From Prinsepia uniflora (lineage: Eukaryota > Streptophyta > Magnoliopsida > Rosales > Rosaceae), in assembly GCA_032719365.1 (NCBI GenBank), contig CM064863.1:21151137-21215136 (forward strand): a stretch of DNA of 64,000 nt, read 5' to 3'. Made by a program: the position numbers and the translations under genes. Of this stretch, positions 22,898 to 35,829 are shown piece after piece (position 1 is the stretch's first letter; every line of letters starts with the position of its first letter). The notes beneath the pieces are model-generated. The model was not told the origin of the DNA, did no database searches, and worked only from the letters and a program-made list of their open reading frames with translations.

Positions 22898-22909
22898 TGG
22901 TATCAGAGC
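22898..22909 (+). other. Primer binding site (initiator tRNA-Met type)
   Basis: TGGTATCAGAGC, the common iMet-tRNA complement of plant LTR elements, lies 3 bp after the 5' LTR. Confidence 0.9.
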
Positions 22910-22937
22910 ACTATGTTGCTGATTCTGTTGCCACATC

Positions 22938-22967
22938 ATGCCTCCGAAACGTAAGCCTCGTGCGTGA
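22938..22967 (+). pseudogene. Truncated gag start
   Basis: An ATG followed by MPPKRKPRA and a stop after nine codons. Gypsy gag proteins of this kind often begin MPP plus basic residues. It confirms the position after the PBS and shows gag is closed at once. Confidence 0.5.
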
Positions 22968-24179
22968 CCTGGTAGTGAGATGGGTAGACGATGGTGTTTG
23001 CGACCCCGTGATAGATCTCGGATGGGATTGACCCTGGATTGAGGGTCCGATGTTAATTAGTGTACACTATGAACTACTATCTATTAGACATAGCATTGTG
23101 TGGGTCCTATGGACAAATGAGCTCAGTGTTTAGAAAGGTTGCACCTTTGGACAAGTTACATTCGTGATGAGATTATTATCAGTGGATTCCTTAAGTGGAA
23201 TATGTGTCTTAGGCATCATAGGTCGTATAAGATGTGATTTACCATCGGTATTTGTTCGGTGACTGGGTATGTCAGTGATGGCATGGTTGATTAGTATAAG
23301 ATTGGACTCAAGAGGAGTTGAGATGTGGATACGGGACTTAAAATGAGTCAAGATGTATCCGGGCTCGAGAGGAGCCAGAAAGGTTGAAAGATAGTTATGG
23401 TTCTAATACGATCGATCCATGTAATTGAGAAATGTTCGGCACCTAGGATGCCTAGGATTGGATAGAGTTAGTTTCATTTAATGACTGAGGTTCAGGCGGA
23501 GACCCGAGATAGACAGGGATTTGGCCTTAGGAGATAATCCAGTTCAGTGGGGCGCTAGTTGGGTCCACTGGGAGGTAAAGTGATAAAGGTAATTATACAG
23601 TAATAGTTATAATTGTGAGTCGTCTGGTCACATCATAAAGGAATGGTTATATAGATTGGTTGATATAGTGAGATGGCACTATTGGGGTGTGATAGAGCGA
23701 GGATTGGTTCCTATATTGATTGTTGATGTGGCAGGCGAGGGAAGAGTTGGTAGGGCCCGTGATGGACCGTAGGGGTGTAATTGGATTGGGACCACTAGCA
23801 TGAGGATTGCAGTTACTAGCAGGAGGTCTGAGTAGCCCTGAAGGGTTGACCTGAATATGTATTACTTATGATTATGAGGTAAGTTTAACCAGGACGTATG
23901 TGTCTGGTAGGTCCCGAGCTATCCACTATTCCATGTCTTGAGATTTTGAACGGATGTGGTGTTGTCCGTGATTGGTTAAGGTATGACAATCGGTGAGTCG
24001 ACTGGAACTACGGATATGATACCCTTGTTGATATTTATGTGGTGACCTTGATAATTATATGTGGTGAAATTGGTGAGACCTAAGGGGGGTAGACCCCTTT
24101 GATATGAGGCTACCCAGGATGACTGACGATACTGGCCTAGCGGTTGATTTGGGGTTTTCCTGGACTTAGATGATTTGGA

Positions 24180-24806
24180 TGTAATGTAACCACCCGTGAC
24201 GAATATCGGGATTAATTATTAATTAATTATGGTTTAGAATGACTAATCTGGGATTAGTTGAGTGAGATCGGACGAAATGTGCAAAATGACCGTTTTGCCC
24301 CTAGAATGGGTAAAATGTTGACTTTTTGATTGGGTGGTCAAATAGACGTTGACCGATAACCGTGACGTAGTTTAGGACGTCACGAGTTCATAGACAGGTG
24401 GCACATTCGATTCCGACGTTCGAGGAAGAAGTTATAACGTTCGGAAGTCGAGGGGTATTTTGGAAATTTAGTTGAAAAGGGGACAAATGTTGACTTATGA
24501 CCCAGGAGGTCCAATGGCAGAGAGCCAAGGACCGTTACGTAGATCGAGTCGATACGAATCCATAGACAGGCGGCACGTCGAAATTGGACATCGAACAGGA
24601 AAGTTATGGTCACGGGATTGAAATCGGTTAAACTTACGTCCCGGGATTTTGATTAAAATAATAATATAATAATGTAATCTGTTTTAAACCAAGAGTTGAT
24701 CTGGACCCTTGGATGAGTGACAAGTGTTACTCATCCCACACTCCCTTTTTCCCTAAATTGTGGATTTTATCCCCATTAGCCAATTAAAATATAATTTAGA
24801 TATTTC

Positions 24807-24848
<42 letters not shown>

Positions 24849-27236
24849 ATTCTCCCTTTACCCGTGAAGAAACCATTTCCACAAACACACCACTCCATCA
24901 CCATACCTTCTCTGTGCTTGTGTGTGAGAAACTGAGATAGTGAGGGAATGACCAGGGTGGCTGAGACGTGACGGTGATGAGCTGGGCACCACGGGGACGA
25001 CAACGGAGGTGGCTAGGAACCAAAAACCCGTGAGGTATGGTTTTAGCTCAAAAATGGTGGACTTGGTTTTAATGGTTGTTGATCGATTCTAAGCTTAGGA
25101 TGATGTTCTTTGAGTTCTCACGAGCTTGTAGGTGCAATTTAGGACGGATTTGGACGTTGGAGGTGGCCGAAATGATGATTGGAATTCTGGCCAAAACTTT
25201 GAATGACCATAACTTAAAATACAGGTACTTTCTGAAATTTCTGGGTTGATATTTGGAATCCTTGGCTCGAGTAGATTGATTTACATAGGTAGAACGTCGA
25301 ATTTGGTTGAGAAACGAGTAAGATATCGAAGTTTGAAGTTTGGGGTATCAATGGAGTTTTCAGGCGAGAAATTCCAGCGAGTCGCCGCCGAGTTGATTCG
25401 GTTGTTGGCGAGTTGACTCGTTGACTTTGACCCGTTGATTTACTATTCATAATGACGTCAGCATTGACTTTTTGGTCAACGTTTGACTAGAACTTTGACC
25501 CGCGCGTGGGGCGCGTGGGATCGTATTTTTAGGTGGGACCAAGACTATTTTAAAGGTTTCGACGATCCAGATCCAATGACGGTGATTTCGGGTTGATTGG
25601 AGATCGTTAAATTGGTCAAATCGAGGTTTTTACCTCGGGAAACGTGTACTGGACAAGTTGACTTTTTCGGAAAAGTTTAGGGTTCTTAATATGGACTTGT
25701 TTAGGTTAGTAGTAACCTTTGGGTATGATTTGGATAGGTCAGAATGACCCGGAGAGGTCGGATTAGGTCGGGGAGGCTTATGACATGCGTATCGAGGCAG
25801 CAGCGTTGGACGGTCTGTGAGTGGACTTTGGTTTTATAAATTCTATGCATGCCTAACAGTTTTATATGTTTTATATACGTGATTTCCATTATGATGGTTG
25901 TGATTATTGAATTCACGTATGTTCCACGTATTTCGAGATGTTTTCCGTATTGCACGTATATCGAGACTGATGATTTTATTGTGGTTTTACGTGCTTGTGG
26001 TTTCATGTATAATGTGAAATGGTTTTGAAATTGGAAAGATGAACTCGGGCTTGAGGCCCAATTGTTTTGGAAACCTCAGACTTGGAGTCCATTTGAGTTA
26101 CGTAATCGGACCAAGGGCCCAGTTGTTTACGGAATCGGGCTGATACCCATTTGAGTTATACTATCGGGTCAGGGGCCCAGTTGATTTACGAAATCGGGCC
26201 AGAGGCCCAGTTGATTTGTGAATTCGGGCCGTGGGCCCAGTGGTTTACAGAATCGGGCATGAGGCCCAGTTGGGTCATAAATGTGATTTCGGATCTGGGA
26301 CCCTATGTTTCATAAATGTGATTTCGGGTCTGGGACCCTATGTTTTATAAACGTCATTTCGGGTCGGGGACCCTAAATGGAATTGTGATGTTTTATGGAG
26401 ATTTCGGGCAGGGCCCATTGAATGTTGTGAAATGATTTGATAAAACTGTTTTCCATATACCATCTTGATACGAGGATATGTGATGGTCTCCTCCAGGTGT
26501 CTGGGACACTGGGGAAGTCACGGTGCATTGCCTCGAGGGGTGATTGTACGGAGCTACCAGACCGTATAGTGACTCAGGAGCAGGATTGCTATGATTAGAC
26601 ATCTGTGACGTCAGACATCTGGGATCTCAGAGATATGGACCCTGAGAGACCCTGGGCAGCACGCGTTGCTTATTATACCTTGATATATGACGTCTGGGAC
26701 GTCAAGCGTCTGGGATGCCGGAGATGGTAATGTGGTAAATATGGACTATTGGATCTATGAAATGGTTTTCGGTTGGATTTGTGTTTATGGATTTGGGCAG
26801 TGGCCCACTTGGTTTTGTATTTACGGATTTGGTATTCTACAGTTTTGGGCTGAGTTCCCACACTTGGTTTTGAATTACGGTTTTGGGGCTAAGGCCCTAA
26901 TGGCTTGGTTGAGTAAATGTTTTGATTACTGGTTTTCGATGCATGCATACGTTTTAATGAAGGGAATAAATGTCTTGTGAAATGTGTTTATTGAACTTAA
27001 TGATTTTTGTCCACTCACAGCTTTTGGTTATTTTTGATGCCCTTCAGGATGATTACGGAAGCGACTGCAGCAGAGATCGGGACATCGCATACCTCATCTA
27101 TCGATCCTTGCGCACTCTCGAAGCCCCGAGTGGGCAGTGGCATTAGGTTGTCCCTTGTCTGACACTTCGTGTCAGACGGGAGCATGGCATATTCCACGGT
27201 AATCTCGGGGGGATTGGGATGGGTCTTGTCATGTAA
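24180..27236 (+). mobile_element. Solo LTR nested in the interior, TSD TGTAA
   Basis: The LTR is 24185-27231 (TGTAACCACC...GGTCTTGTCA) with TGTAA at 24180-24184 and 27232-27236. It carries a (CT)n run at 24806-24842, the GGATGAGTGACA palindrome at 24711-24736, inverted motifs at 25815-25826 and 27009-27020, and the intact hairpin at 27157-27177. No interior or partner LTR is present, so it is a product of LTR-LTR recombination. The TSD happens to equal the LTR's first five bases, but the right flank shows it is a real duplication. Confidence 0.88.
26041..26390 (+). repeat. Tandem repeat array in the solo LTR
   Basis: Several units of the form atcgggcc..gggcccagttgattta (period about 33), followed by three units with atttcgggtctgggacccta (period about 44). 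The sequence is unrelated to the arrays in the sister LTRs. Confidence 0.8.
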
Positions 27237-28784
27237 TCCTTGGGATGTATTGATTGATGACTCATGAGACCTCTGTCAAGTATGTCGATTAGGGAGTGTT
27301 ATGTGGAGTCTAGGATTCCAGAGGTTATGTTTCAGGGAGACTCGAGGGTGTTACCCTCTAGGATGATCTTGATCCTCACAATCGATGGATTGTTGGTAAG
27401 AAGTAAGTAAAGTTTGTTGGTCACATGTGTGGTGTATGTGCTTCGTGTATGAGATGCCTAGTGAGGGCTGAGGATGCACAGATTTCTTAACATATTTCCT
27501 GAGGTTTTTCCAGGATGAGAGATTGAGTTTATGCCGGTGTGAGTTTACATATTAATCATAGACAAAGTAATAAGGTAATGGTATGGGATAAGTATCCTGT
27601 TTCACGAGTTAATGATTTGTGGTTTTGTATGAAGGTTGTGATTATTGACCCTGTTGAGAGAGGCCAACATGGTAATGATTGTCGGTTATGAGTTAAAGAA
27701 AAAAAGATGATGTCTGGATTTGATGTGGATAAGGTTAGTTGATACCCTTGGATGGCCAAATGGATTGACTATACTTGTGAGATAATGAGTCAGGTATTCT
27801 GACCCCATTTGGTTGGTGTATGGTACCATGATTGATGATTGGTTGATGTACTCACATGTACAGATGGGCGTGTTATATATTGGACAGATGTATTGAATGC
27901 CCTCAGAGAGAAAAATATATGGTTGGATAAGTGTTAGGCCTGGTCGACCAGAGTAGGTTTGTGAAACAAATACGACTAACGGTCGGGATTAGTGTGAATC
28001 CCAAGAGAAACAGATGTATTGGTCAAAGGAAAATAATGAAAGACTGTCACGGGGAAATATGAGTTGTTTTGAGCTTGGATGGACCATAGAGGATTGTAGA
28101 GGGATTCTCTACCATGTTTTGCCAGTTGTGGTGATTGATTCGGAATGAGGTTAGAGGTATTGGAAACGAGAACTGCGATAGAATGGTTATAAATGGAGAA
28201 ACAGTTGATCCTTTTTGTGTGTATAATGAGATGTCACTATGAGACTTGGGATTTGGTGAGGTGTGTATCGATGCTAGTTGAACCCTCAGAAATTCTACTT
28301 TCTTTGTATAATTTGGGATCGACCCAGGTGGTCGAGTATGCAGAGGTCATATACCTTTGGGAAGGAATGTACGAATAGTGTATCGATCATCAGGATCGGT
28401 GATAATGGATAAATAGAAAAGACTTAATGGGTGATGCGGCGATGGTCGAGATACATTGAGATTATGACCACATCATCAGATCAGGTATTAGTTGGGGAGA
28501 GAATTGTCATGTTAGATCGCTTAAGGGTAGGTGAATTCCTGTTATTGATGGAACTCCATGGGATTGGAGTAATACATGATATCCGATCATTTGGATTATT
28601 GGGGTCCAACTGCATGATCATACTTGGTGTATAATGGAGTCGAAGTTAAGAAAGGGGATGTGCTTTGCGATATAGTATGAATGATTGTACTGAGTGCTTA
28701 TTGGCGATAGGAAAGCATCAGGAGGAAAAGTTAAATTCATTATACATAGTGACCCTGGGAAAGGGATATGGTGTGATTGACCTA

Positions 28785-28841
28785 GCGAAGGGAATAAGTT
28801 CCCAAGCTATTGGACCTTATGAGCTTATTGGCCTGGTGGCC
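28785..28841 (+). pseudogene. Remnant of Gypsy pol C-terminal region
   Basis: The frame reads AKGISSQAIGPYELIGLVA before two stops. This resembles the 'GKLSPRYIGPYEILERVG' region just after integrase in plant Gypsy pol. It shows that the interior derives from a coding element, although most of pol is missing. Confidence 0.55.
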
Positions 28842-29160
28842 TGATGACACGTGCGTGAGGGTGCCATTGTACCATGTCGTGAGTGGATGACATGTGATTG
28901 CGAAGATATGACTAATTCTTATGTTTCCTGGATTATGTGGACTCGAGCGTGAGCTAGGCTACGTATTCCGAACAAGTATGTGGTATGACTGCCCATGGGG
29001 CAGGGGTTTACAGAAAGATTGAGACTGGTTGTATGAATTCTATGAGTTGGACGTGACTTATATCCGGTTGGGGTTGATTATGTTTCGAGCTCATCTTAGA
29101 TATGTATCCTCGGGAAAAATATTATGGCACCAACTGATTGGAATTTTGAGGACAAAATTC

Positions 29161-29176
29161 CTTAAGGGGGGTAGGT
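29161..29176 (+). other. Polypurine tract
   Basis: cttaaggggggtaggt lies directly before the 3' LTR. A degraded 'NFEDKIP'-like pol tail precedes it. Confidence 0.8.
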
Positions 29177-32100
29177 TGTAACGACCCAGACATTCAAAAA
29201 AGGAAAATTTGGAACATTGAAGGAAAAATGACGATTTTGCCCCTGGAATTGGGCGAACGGTTGAATTTTGGTTCAAACGGTCAAATGAACTTTGACCGAT
29301 GACTGTGACGTAGTTCGGGACGTAACAAGTTAATAGAAAGGTGGCACGCCCGATTCCGACATTCCAGTAGAAATTTATGATGTTCGGAAGTTTAAGGGTA
29401 ATTTGGTAAATTGGTTAAAAAGGGGCCATTTGTTGACCTTTTGATCGGTACTATATTTGGACTTTCTGTAAGTACCGTTGGGTAGGTCTCGAGACGCTGA
29501 ATCCGTAGACAAGCGACATGTGTCAATCGGGGTCCGGATGGAAAAGTTGTGGGCTTGAGAAAGTGAAGGGCAATTTGGCAATTTGTCAAAGAGGGGGTAA
29601 AATGGTAATTTTGGCTGGGCTAAAATATGTCTTTTTGCAAGAATTTCTTAGTCAATTATATCAGTGACTCACGCCGTTCATCTAGTGACATCTGTCACTT
29701 AGTTTCACAGATTAGTGTCTTAAGTGCTGATGGTGCAAGTGATTGGCAGTGTGGATTTAAAATAAATCATGTGTGTTTAAACCGTGCGGGTGTTTTGAAA
29801 AACAGAGAACCAAGATGCTTGGTCAATCTTTCCAGCAATCAATTGAGGAAACTGAGGCAAATGGACGCAATTGAGAGTCCTTGGAGCTTAGAACAGAAAA
29901 GAAAACGGGAAGGGTAAAAGGAATAACCAAGAATTGAAGAACGAAGTAAGGACCCGAATTGATGAACAAGTGAGATCATGAGTTTGGAGTTGTGGACTTT
30001 GAGGACCAGAATTGACATTGAATTCTCCTTCCTAAGGTCATTTCGAGTCGAACCCAATCAAGAACGATGACAATTGGTGTCGTTTTGACCTAGAACGGAC
30101 ATGGTGGAAATCGGGAAATCACGAGATTGAGTTGAGCAATTGGGGGTAATTTTTTTTGAAATTGATTTCTAAATCATCTTTACAATGAGGCTACGATGGT
30201 GTCTGACTAATTAATTGAAGGATTCAATGGTTAATTGACAAACTTAGACGATGAATATGCTTTTGAAATTTGAATTAAGTCGAGATGGTTTGGAGTATTA
30301 AAACGTGATATTGATGTTAGAGATCCATAATTCAGTTGATTACGAAGCTATTGGAATGTTCAATTGTTAAAAATGATGTTGAATTGATAGGAAACTAACC
30401 GGGTCAACACCTAGGCTAAAGGACTCGTTTTACAGGAATCCGGGTCGAGAAGATGAACAGTATCTTGTTATTGTAGTAGGCGCGTGGACTCACGCGCAGC
30501 CGCTTGCGACAGCGCGTGGGGGCTCCTAAGTGGGAATCCCGAGGTGAGTTCAACATGACTTTTGTCCTATTTAATGTAACGAACATTTTGGCACTGGTTT
30601 CGAAGAAATCGGACATCGTTTCGATATTGTTTCGAGGGTCCGAATGTTTATGTTACGTTTAAAATACGTATTTAAATCCTGAAAATTGGGGAAAATTATG
30701 GGAAATATATTGAGATGTTAGTGACCCTTAATAGTGATTTTAGACATGAATGGTGACTTCCGGAATTTACGGAAAAATGTGCAGCTCGGAAAGCGAGCGA
30801 TATGGACAGTGTGTGAGTGGACTTTGTTTTTTAAAATTCAATGCATGCATAATCGTTTTCTATGCTTTATATTTATGATTTCTATGCTTATGCTCATGGT
30901 AATTACGATTTTTCATATTTATACATATTTCGATATACAATACGTAATTGTACGTATTTCGAGACTATGGTTTCTCCTATGCTTTGATGATGGTTTAATG
31001 GATGATTTTATATGATTTGTGCGTATCATATTTTGATGCTGTTTTGATTATAATTGTGAGTATGATTTATGGTTTTGACACGTGTTTCGCGATTTTTACC
31101 GATTTGTACTTTTTACGAGATTTTGAGTATGTCGTAATTTGACCATGGTTTTGGTGATTTGAATTTGGGATTTGAAATGTGATTTGATTTCAAAGGCTTA
31201 AAATGGATTTTTGGAAAAGGTGATTTCGGGCTTGATGCCCAGTTCATAACAGTGATTTTGATGAACGAGATTTCAGATTTCGAAAACGTGAAAGGGGATT
31301 TCTGGATTTGGGTTCAGAATGGTTGTTCCGGATGTCGGCTTACGGAATGACGGTTCCGGATTCGGATTTGGAAATGATAGATATGACTCCGGATTTGTTA
31401 TAATGTACAAATGGTTTTGGGTTTAAAGACCCAGAAAAAGAAAAGAAAATGCTGGATCTGGTTTTGAGTTTAAAGACTCGGTTGATTGACGGGGCAGGGC
31501 CCTGGATTGATATGTTTTGAGTTTAAAGACTCGTTTATGATACCCCCGAGGCCTATTGATTGTGTTTTGAGTTTAAAGACTCGTTGATATCCCGGGAAGG
31601 CCTGATTATGCACATGGTTTTGAGTTTAAAGACTCTGGCGCACTTGAGATCCAGCAGATTGATTGACTTGTGATTTACTGTTGATTTCTGAAGTTTTCGG
31701 ATGTGTTGGGCAATGGCCCGGTTTATATGGCTTGATGGATTTTTGGGTTATGTTATGTACTTGGATTTTTATTCGTGACTTTGGGCTGAGGCCCCGTGTT
31801 TATGATTTTGGGCTAAGGCCCGCGGTTTGAGGAAAGGAAAATGATTTTGATTTTCATAGATGGCTTTCTGATACTGGAATTGAAATGGATTATGAAATGG
31901 TTTTCGAATGCATGCATTGGTTTTATGTGGAGGGTAGAAATGTTTTTTCTGTAAACATGTTTTATAAACTGATTATTTTTGTCCACTCACACCTTTTGTG
32001 TTTTTATTGACCCTCCAAGTCGTGGCATGATGATCGAGGCTATTCGGGAGGTGGAGGCATGAGTGAGCACAGGTACGAATATCCCTTATTTGACAAGTGC

Positions 32101-32191
32101 TGAGGGCAATTTTTGGGAACTTCAGTTGACTTGTCAGACGGGAGCAGGACAGAGCACGGTTATCAATGTTCCTCTGGGGATGGTCCTGTCA
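29177..32191 (+). repeat. 3' LTR of the 19901-32191 element
   Basis: TGTAACGACC...GGTCCTGTCA, 3,015 bp. It differs from the 5' LTR by scattered substitutions and small indels, including an extra 'gggctaaggcccgcgg' segment near 31810. Confidence 0.92.
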
Positions 32192-32248
32192 CATTTTCAC
32201 ACCGGAGTCCCTCTCCGGGGAAACATATTCACGCCGGAGTATCAACCT

Positions 32249-32434
32249 CGTAGGGTCTCAGCCCAAAATTAAATCACATAGGATCTCAGCCCACAATCAA
32301 TCTTATAGGATCTCAGCCAAAAATCAAATCACATAGGGTCTCAACCCAAAATCAATATCATTGGGTCTCAAGCCAAAATCAAATCACATAGGGTCTCAGC
32401 CCAAAATCAATCTCGTAGGGTCTCAGCCCAAAAT
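32249..32434 (-). repeat. Seven-copy tandem repeat in the minus-strand solo LTR
   Basis: Units of about 29 bp carry tagggtctcagcccaaaatc. They occupy the same LTR position as the unrelated arrays in the sister LTRs. Confidence 0.85.
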
Positions 32435-35400
32435 ATTGTTGTCAAATACACATGGACTCACACACGGAGTCTAAATCTTTCCAACTGGGTCACAAGCTTG
32501 AAATATCATTTCATAATTCCGAACTAGGTCACAAGCCCGATATATTTCACGTTTGACTATACTCTAAGTCAAACCATAAACCAACTGGGACACAAGCCCG
32601 AAGAATTATTTTCAAATCCGAAAACCATTTCAATATTCAAATCACTTTTCAAAATCACCTTTGATTGTAATCCAAGTTAAAGTCAATAATCAACTGGGTC
32701 TCATGCTCGAGATAGCATTTCACGCATCTATGTGAAATCATTCAAAACCGATAATTACAACATCATTCAAATCGTGATCCAACCAACATATAAATCATCA
32801 TGAAATACCAAAATCGGGCATTTCAAACCATATTCATAAATCATTAAAACATATATATGCATGCATCATTTAGAAATCAAGTGTCCACTCACAGACCGTC
32901 CAAATTACACGCCTACAAGCTGCGCCGTAAGCTAGTCCGAGACTAACCCACCATCTTCGTGACGTCTGGACCTGTCCAAATCATACCCAAAAGTCACTAA
33001 CCATCTATAAAAGTCTAAACCATAAACCCTCTAAACTCCCAGAACAGTAAATGTGTTCCGAACATGCTTCCCGAGGCTAAAAACATCTAAATGACCTATC
33101 AAACTATCTCCGATTGACCTGAAACCACCACCATTAGATTCAGAATGTCGAAACCTTTTGAATAAGTCCAATTTGACCTCGAAATTCGTCCTCACATGTC
33201 CACACGCACCGGTTAAACCTCTCACGCACCTGGTCAATTCCGGTTAATGGCGACAAACGCCGGTCAATGACGGTCAGCATTGACGTCACCTGACAACGTT
33301 AACATCTGACACCTCTGACAACCTGCCACGTGGCAGCACCCCACTCTTCCATGTGGTTTGACATCGATGAGATGTGGACATGCCATGTCAGCTGCCACAT
33401 CACTTGTCAAGTCTTGACACACTACCACGTGGCACCATCTTAGTAGTCCATGTGGTCTGACAATCTAACGTCTCCCTGCCACGTCAGCTGCCACATAAGC
33501 CTAACACTTTTGACAGATCGCCACATAGCACCACTAGGTTGGCCACGTGGCTTGACAAGATGACATGGACTGCCATGTCATCATCATCTTTCTTCAGACG
33601 GGTCAACCCGTTTGATTGTAACAGGTCAATTTGACCCGCGACCTTGACCTAGCAGAACTCAGCCGTCTAGCCACCGTTTTCCTCCATTTTTCTTCCTGTA
33701 CACTTGCCTCTCTCCTAGAAACGGTTCTACGATCTCAAAATCAAGAAACAATGGCTGAGATTACCTATTTGAATCCAAACCTTCACGGCCAAGCTTCAAG
33801 CTTCCACCATGGATGGTCCATGCGTTCTTTCCCTTCGATTTTTCATTCAATCCCCTCACACAACCATATATAACACCAACACGGCCTTAGTTTCAATCTA
33901 CAAGACCTAAAAACTAAAATCTAAATTTCAAACATAAAAGGGTTTTTAGGTTACCTGGGTTTCACGAGTTTCTCAGGCCACTGTTGTGGCCTCCATCCAC
34001 CACCATCATCCCAGCGTCTCAGTTTCACCCTTAACCTCTCTCAGCCTCTCTCAAGCAGCAGCAACATGGATTAAGGAAAGAGGGATATGGTTTCGGGTGT
34101 TTGAAAACAAAAGGGAACGGAGATGCATGAATGTGGGATGATGGGACAATGGGATGAGTAACACTTGTCACTCATCCATTGGTCCAGGTGAGATATTTTG
34201 GGTCCCACTAAAGACAACCCAAGATCCACTTATTTTGAAAACTGTGCAACCGTAAAACTCGATCGAACCTTTCGTGACTCGTAATTTTCCTGTATGATGT
34301 TAGATTTTGATGTGTCGCCTATCTACAGACTCATATCATCTTGATCTATGTGATGGACCTCGATCCATGTGCATTTAACCTCTCGAGTCAAAAGTTAATA
34401 TTTTCACCCTTTCGTAGATTCGGGACGGATCGTTACAACTAGTCTCGCGAAAAAGAGCTTGACCTCGACGTCCGAGACTGACCAAACAATCCAACATCCC
34501 GAAAAGGGTTATCCACAACACAATCATATCACATCACATCACGATTACTAAGAGAACATATTCTTATAACTATAGCAATTCCAAAATAACATTCAGAATC
34601 CAAAATATCATTTAATATCACACATACGAGTCCTCGTAAAACGAGCATTAAGTAATTATTATGAACTCGTCAAAAATCGTCATTATCGAGAAAACCCACT
34701 TTAACACACGCATAAGACATTTCCAATCAAATTCTTGATTCAAAACTACAGACCTAAACCCAAAACCAAGCTTTACATCATACCTTGTAAAACATGCATA
34801 AATAGGCTTTTCCACGAAAATCATCTGAAAATTATAAGAAAATCATAAATACTCCAAGATCACCTTATTTCATAGCTCAAATCTTGTTCAGCCCAAGTCC
34901 ATAATTAAAAAAAAAACCGAGAAACATATACTCGAGATAGTCTCGTAAAACGTGTCATCGAATAACTTCCGTAAAACTAACTAGAAATCATATCAAAATA
35001 CCAACAAAAATCCAAATTTATAATCTTTCAAGTCATAGGCCATATTCAATCCAAAATCACAATCAAAACGGAATCCGAAAACATGTTTCCAAGTTTAATT
35101 TGAGGATCAAACTGACCTTGATTCCTCGACATCTCTCAAACTTCAAAACTCAATTTCGAACACTATCGTGGGCTCATACTTGTGGAGTTTGCTTCGACCT
35201 TTCCATGGTTCGACTCATATAAGTCAAAAAGAAGTTTATGACTTCAATTCAAGCAATTAAGGTCCAATTCGAGAAACTCGATTTCCATCCTCATGGAAGA
35301 ATTTATGGGTTTCTCGAAATAGCCTCACTCTTTATCCTTGTTGTTTCCTTCTCTCTCAATTCTCTTCATTTCTCATTCATTTTCTCCCTTCCTCTCTGTT

Positions 35401-35829
35401 CTCCCATCACCCTTCCCTCATGGCCAAGCACACACATACACACCACACGACCACATAACACACATATAAAAAATGGAACAACCCCAAGTTCAGTGGGCAG
35501 TGGTTGAGGGGATGAGGGAGGGACAAAATATCTATGACACCTGTCTCTCTGCTAAAATATCTCATGTGAAAAGACCAAAATACCATTGGCTTAATAATTA
35601 TCAAAATTCCCCTGATATTTTTAGACCCGTAATGAACTCATCTGCCTTCCGATTTTGACGTTCCACCTATTTACGAACTCAAGAGTCCGAGACCTTCGCA
35701 ATGGTCCTTCCGAAATTTCCATCAAAGGCCCGAGTAAAAAAGTCAATAGTTAATGCTTCCAAGGGTAAAATCATCATTTCCAAATTTTTTTACCAACTTG
35801 TATTTTCCTCGAAGATCTTGGTCATTACA

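Larger units (their letters stand above)
19901..32191 (+). mobile_element. Full-length large-LTR element, probably non-autonomous
   Basis: LTRs are 19901-22894 and 29177-32191. The interior of 6.3 kb drops to about 3.2 kb once the nested solo LTR is removed. The PBS at 22898 follows the 5' LTR by 3 bp, and a PPT precedes the 3' LTR. The flanks are CATAT (19896-19900) and CATTT (32192-32196), a TSD with one mismatch. The two LTRs look nearly identical over long stretches (for example 20440-21000 and 29710-30300), so insertion is fairly recent. The interior has only fragments of coding sequence. Confidence 0.9.
19296..34442 (-). mobile_element. Minus-strand solo LTR with TSD ACTAG, split by a later insertion
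   Basis: The LTR proper is 19301-19900 plus 32197-34437. It starts (right side) as the complement of TGTAACGATCC and ends (left side) as the complement of GGTCCTGTCA. ACTAG flanks it at 19296-19300 and 34438-34442. Removing it joins 'cacaatactag' to 'tctcgcgaaaaagagc', matching the uninterrupted copy near 39865. The span also contains the full element at 19901-32191. Confidence 0.88.

Noticed and set aside
32249..32434. CRISPR-like regular repeat array
   Set aside because: Units are contiguous and diverged, without unique spacers, and lie in a plant LTR; a simple tandem repeat.
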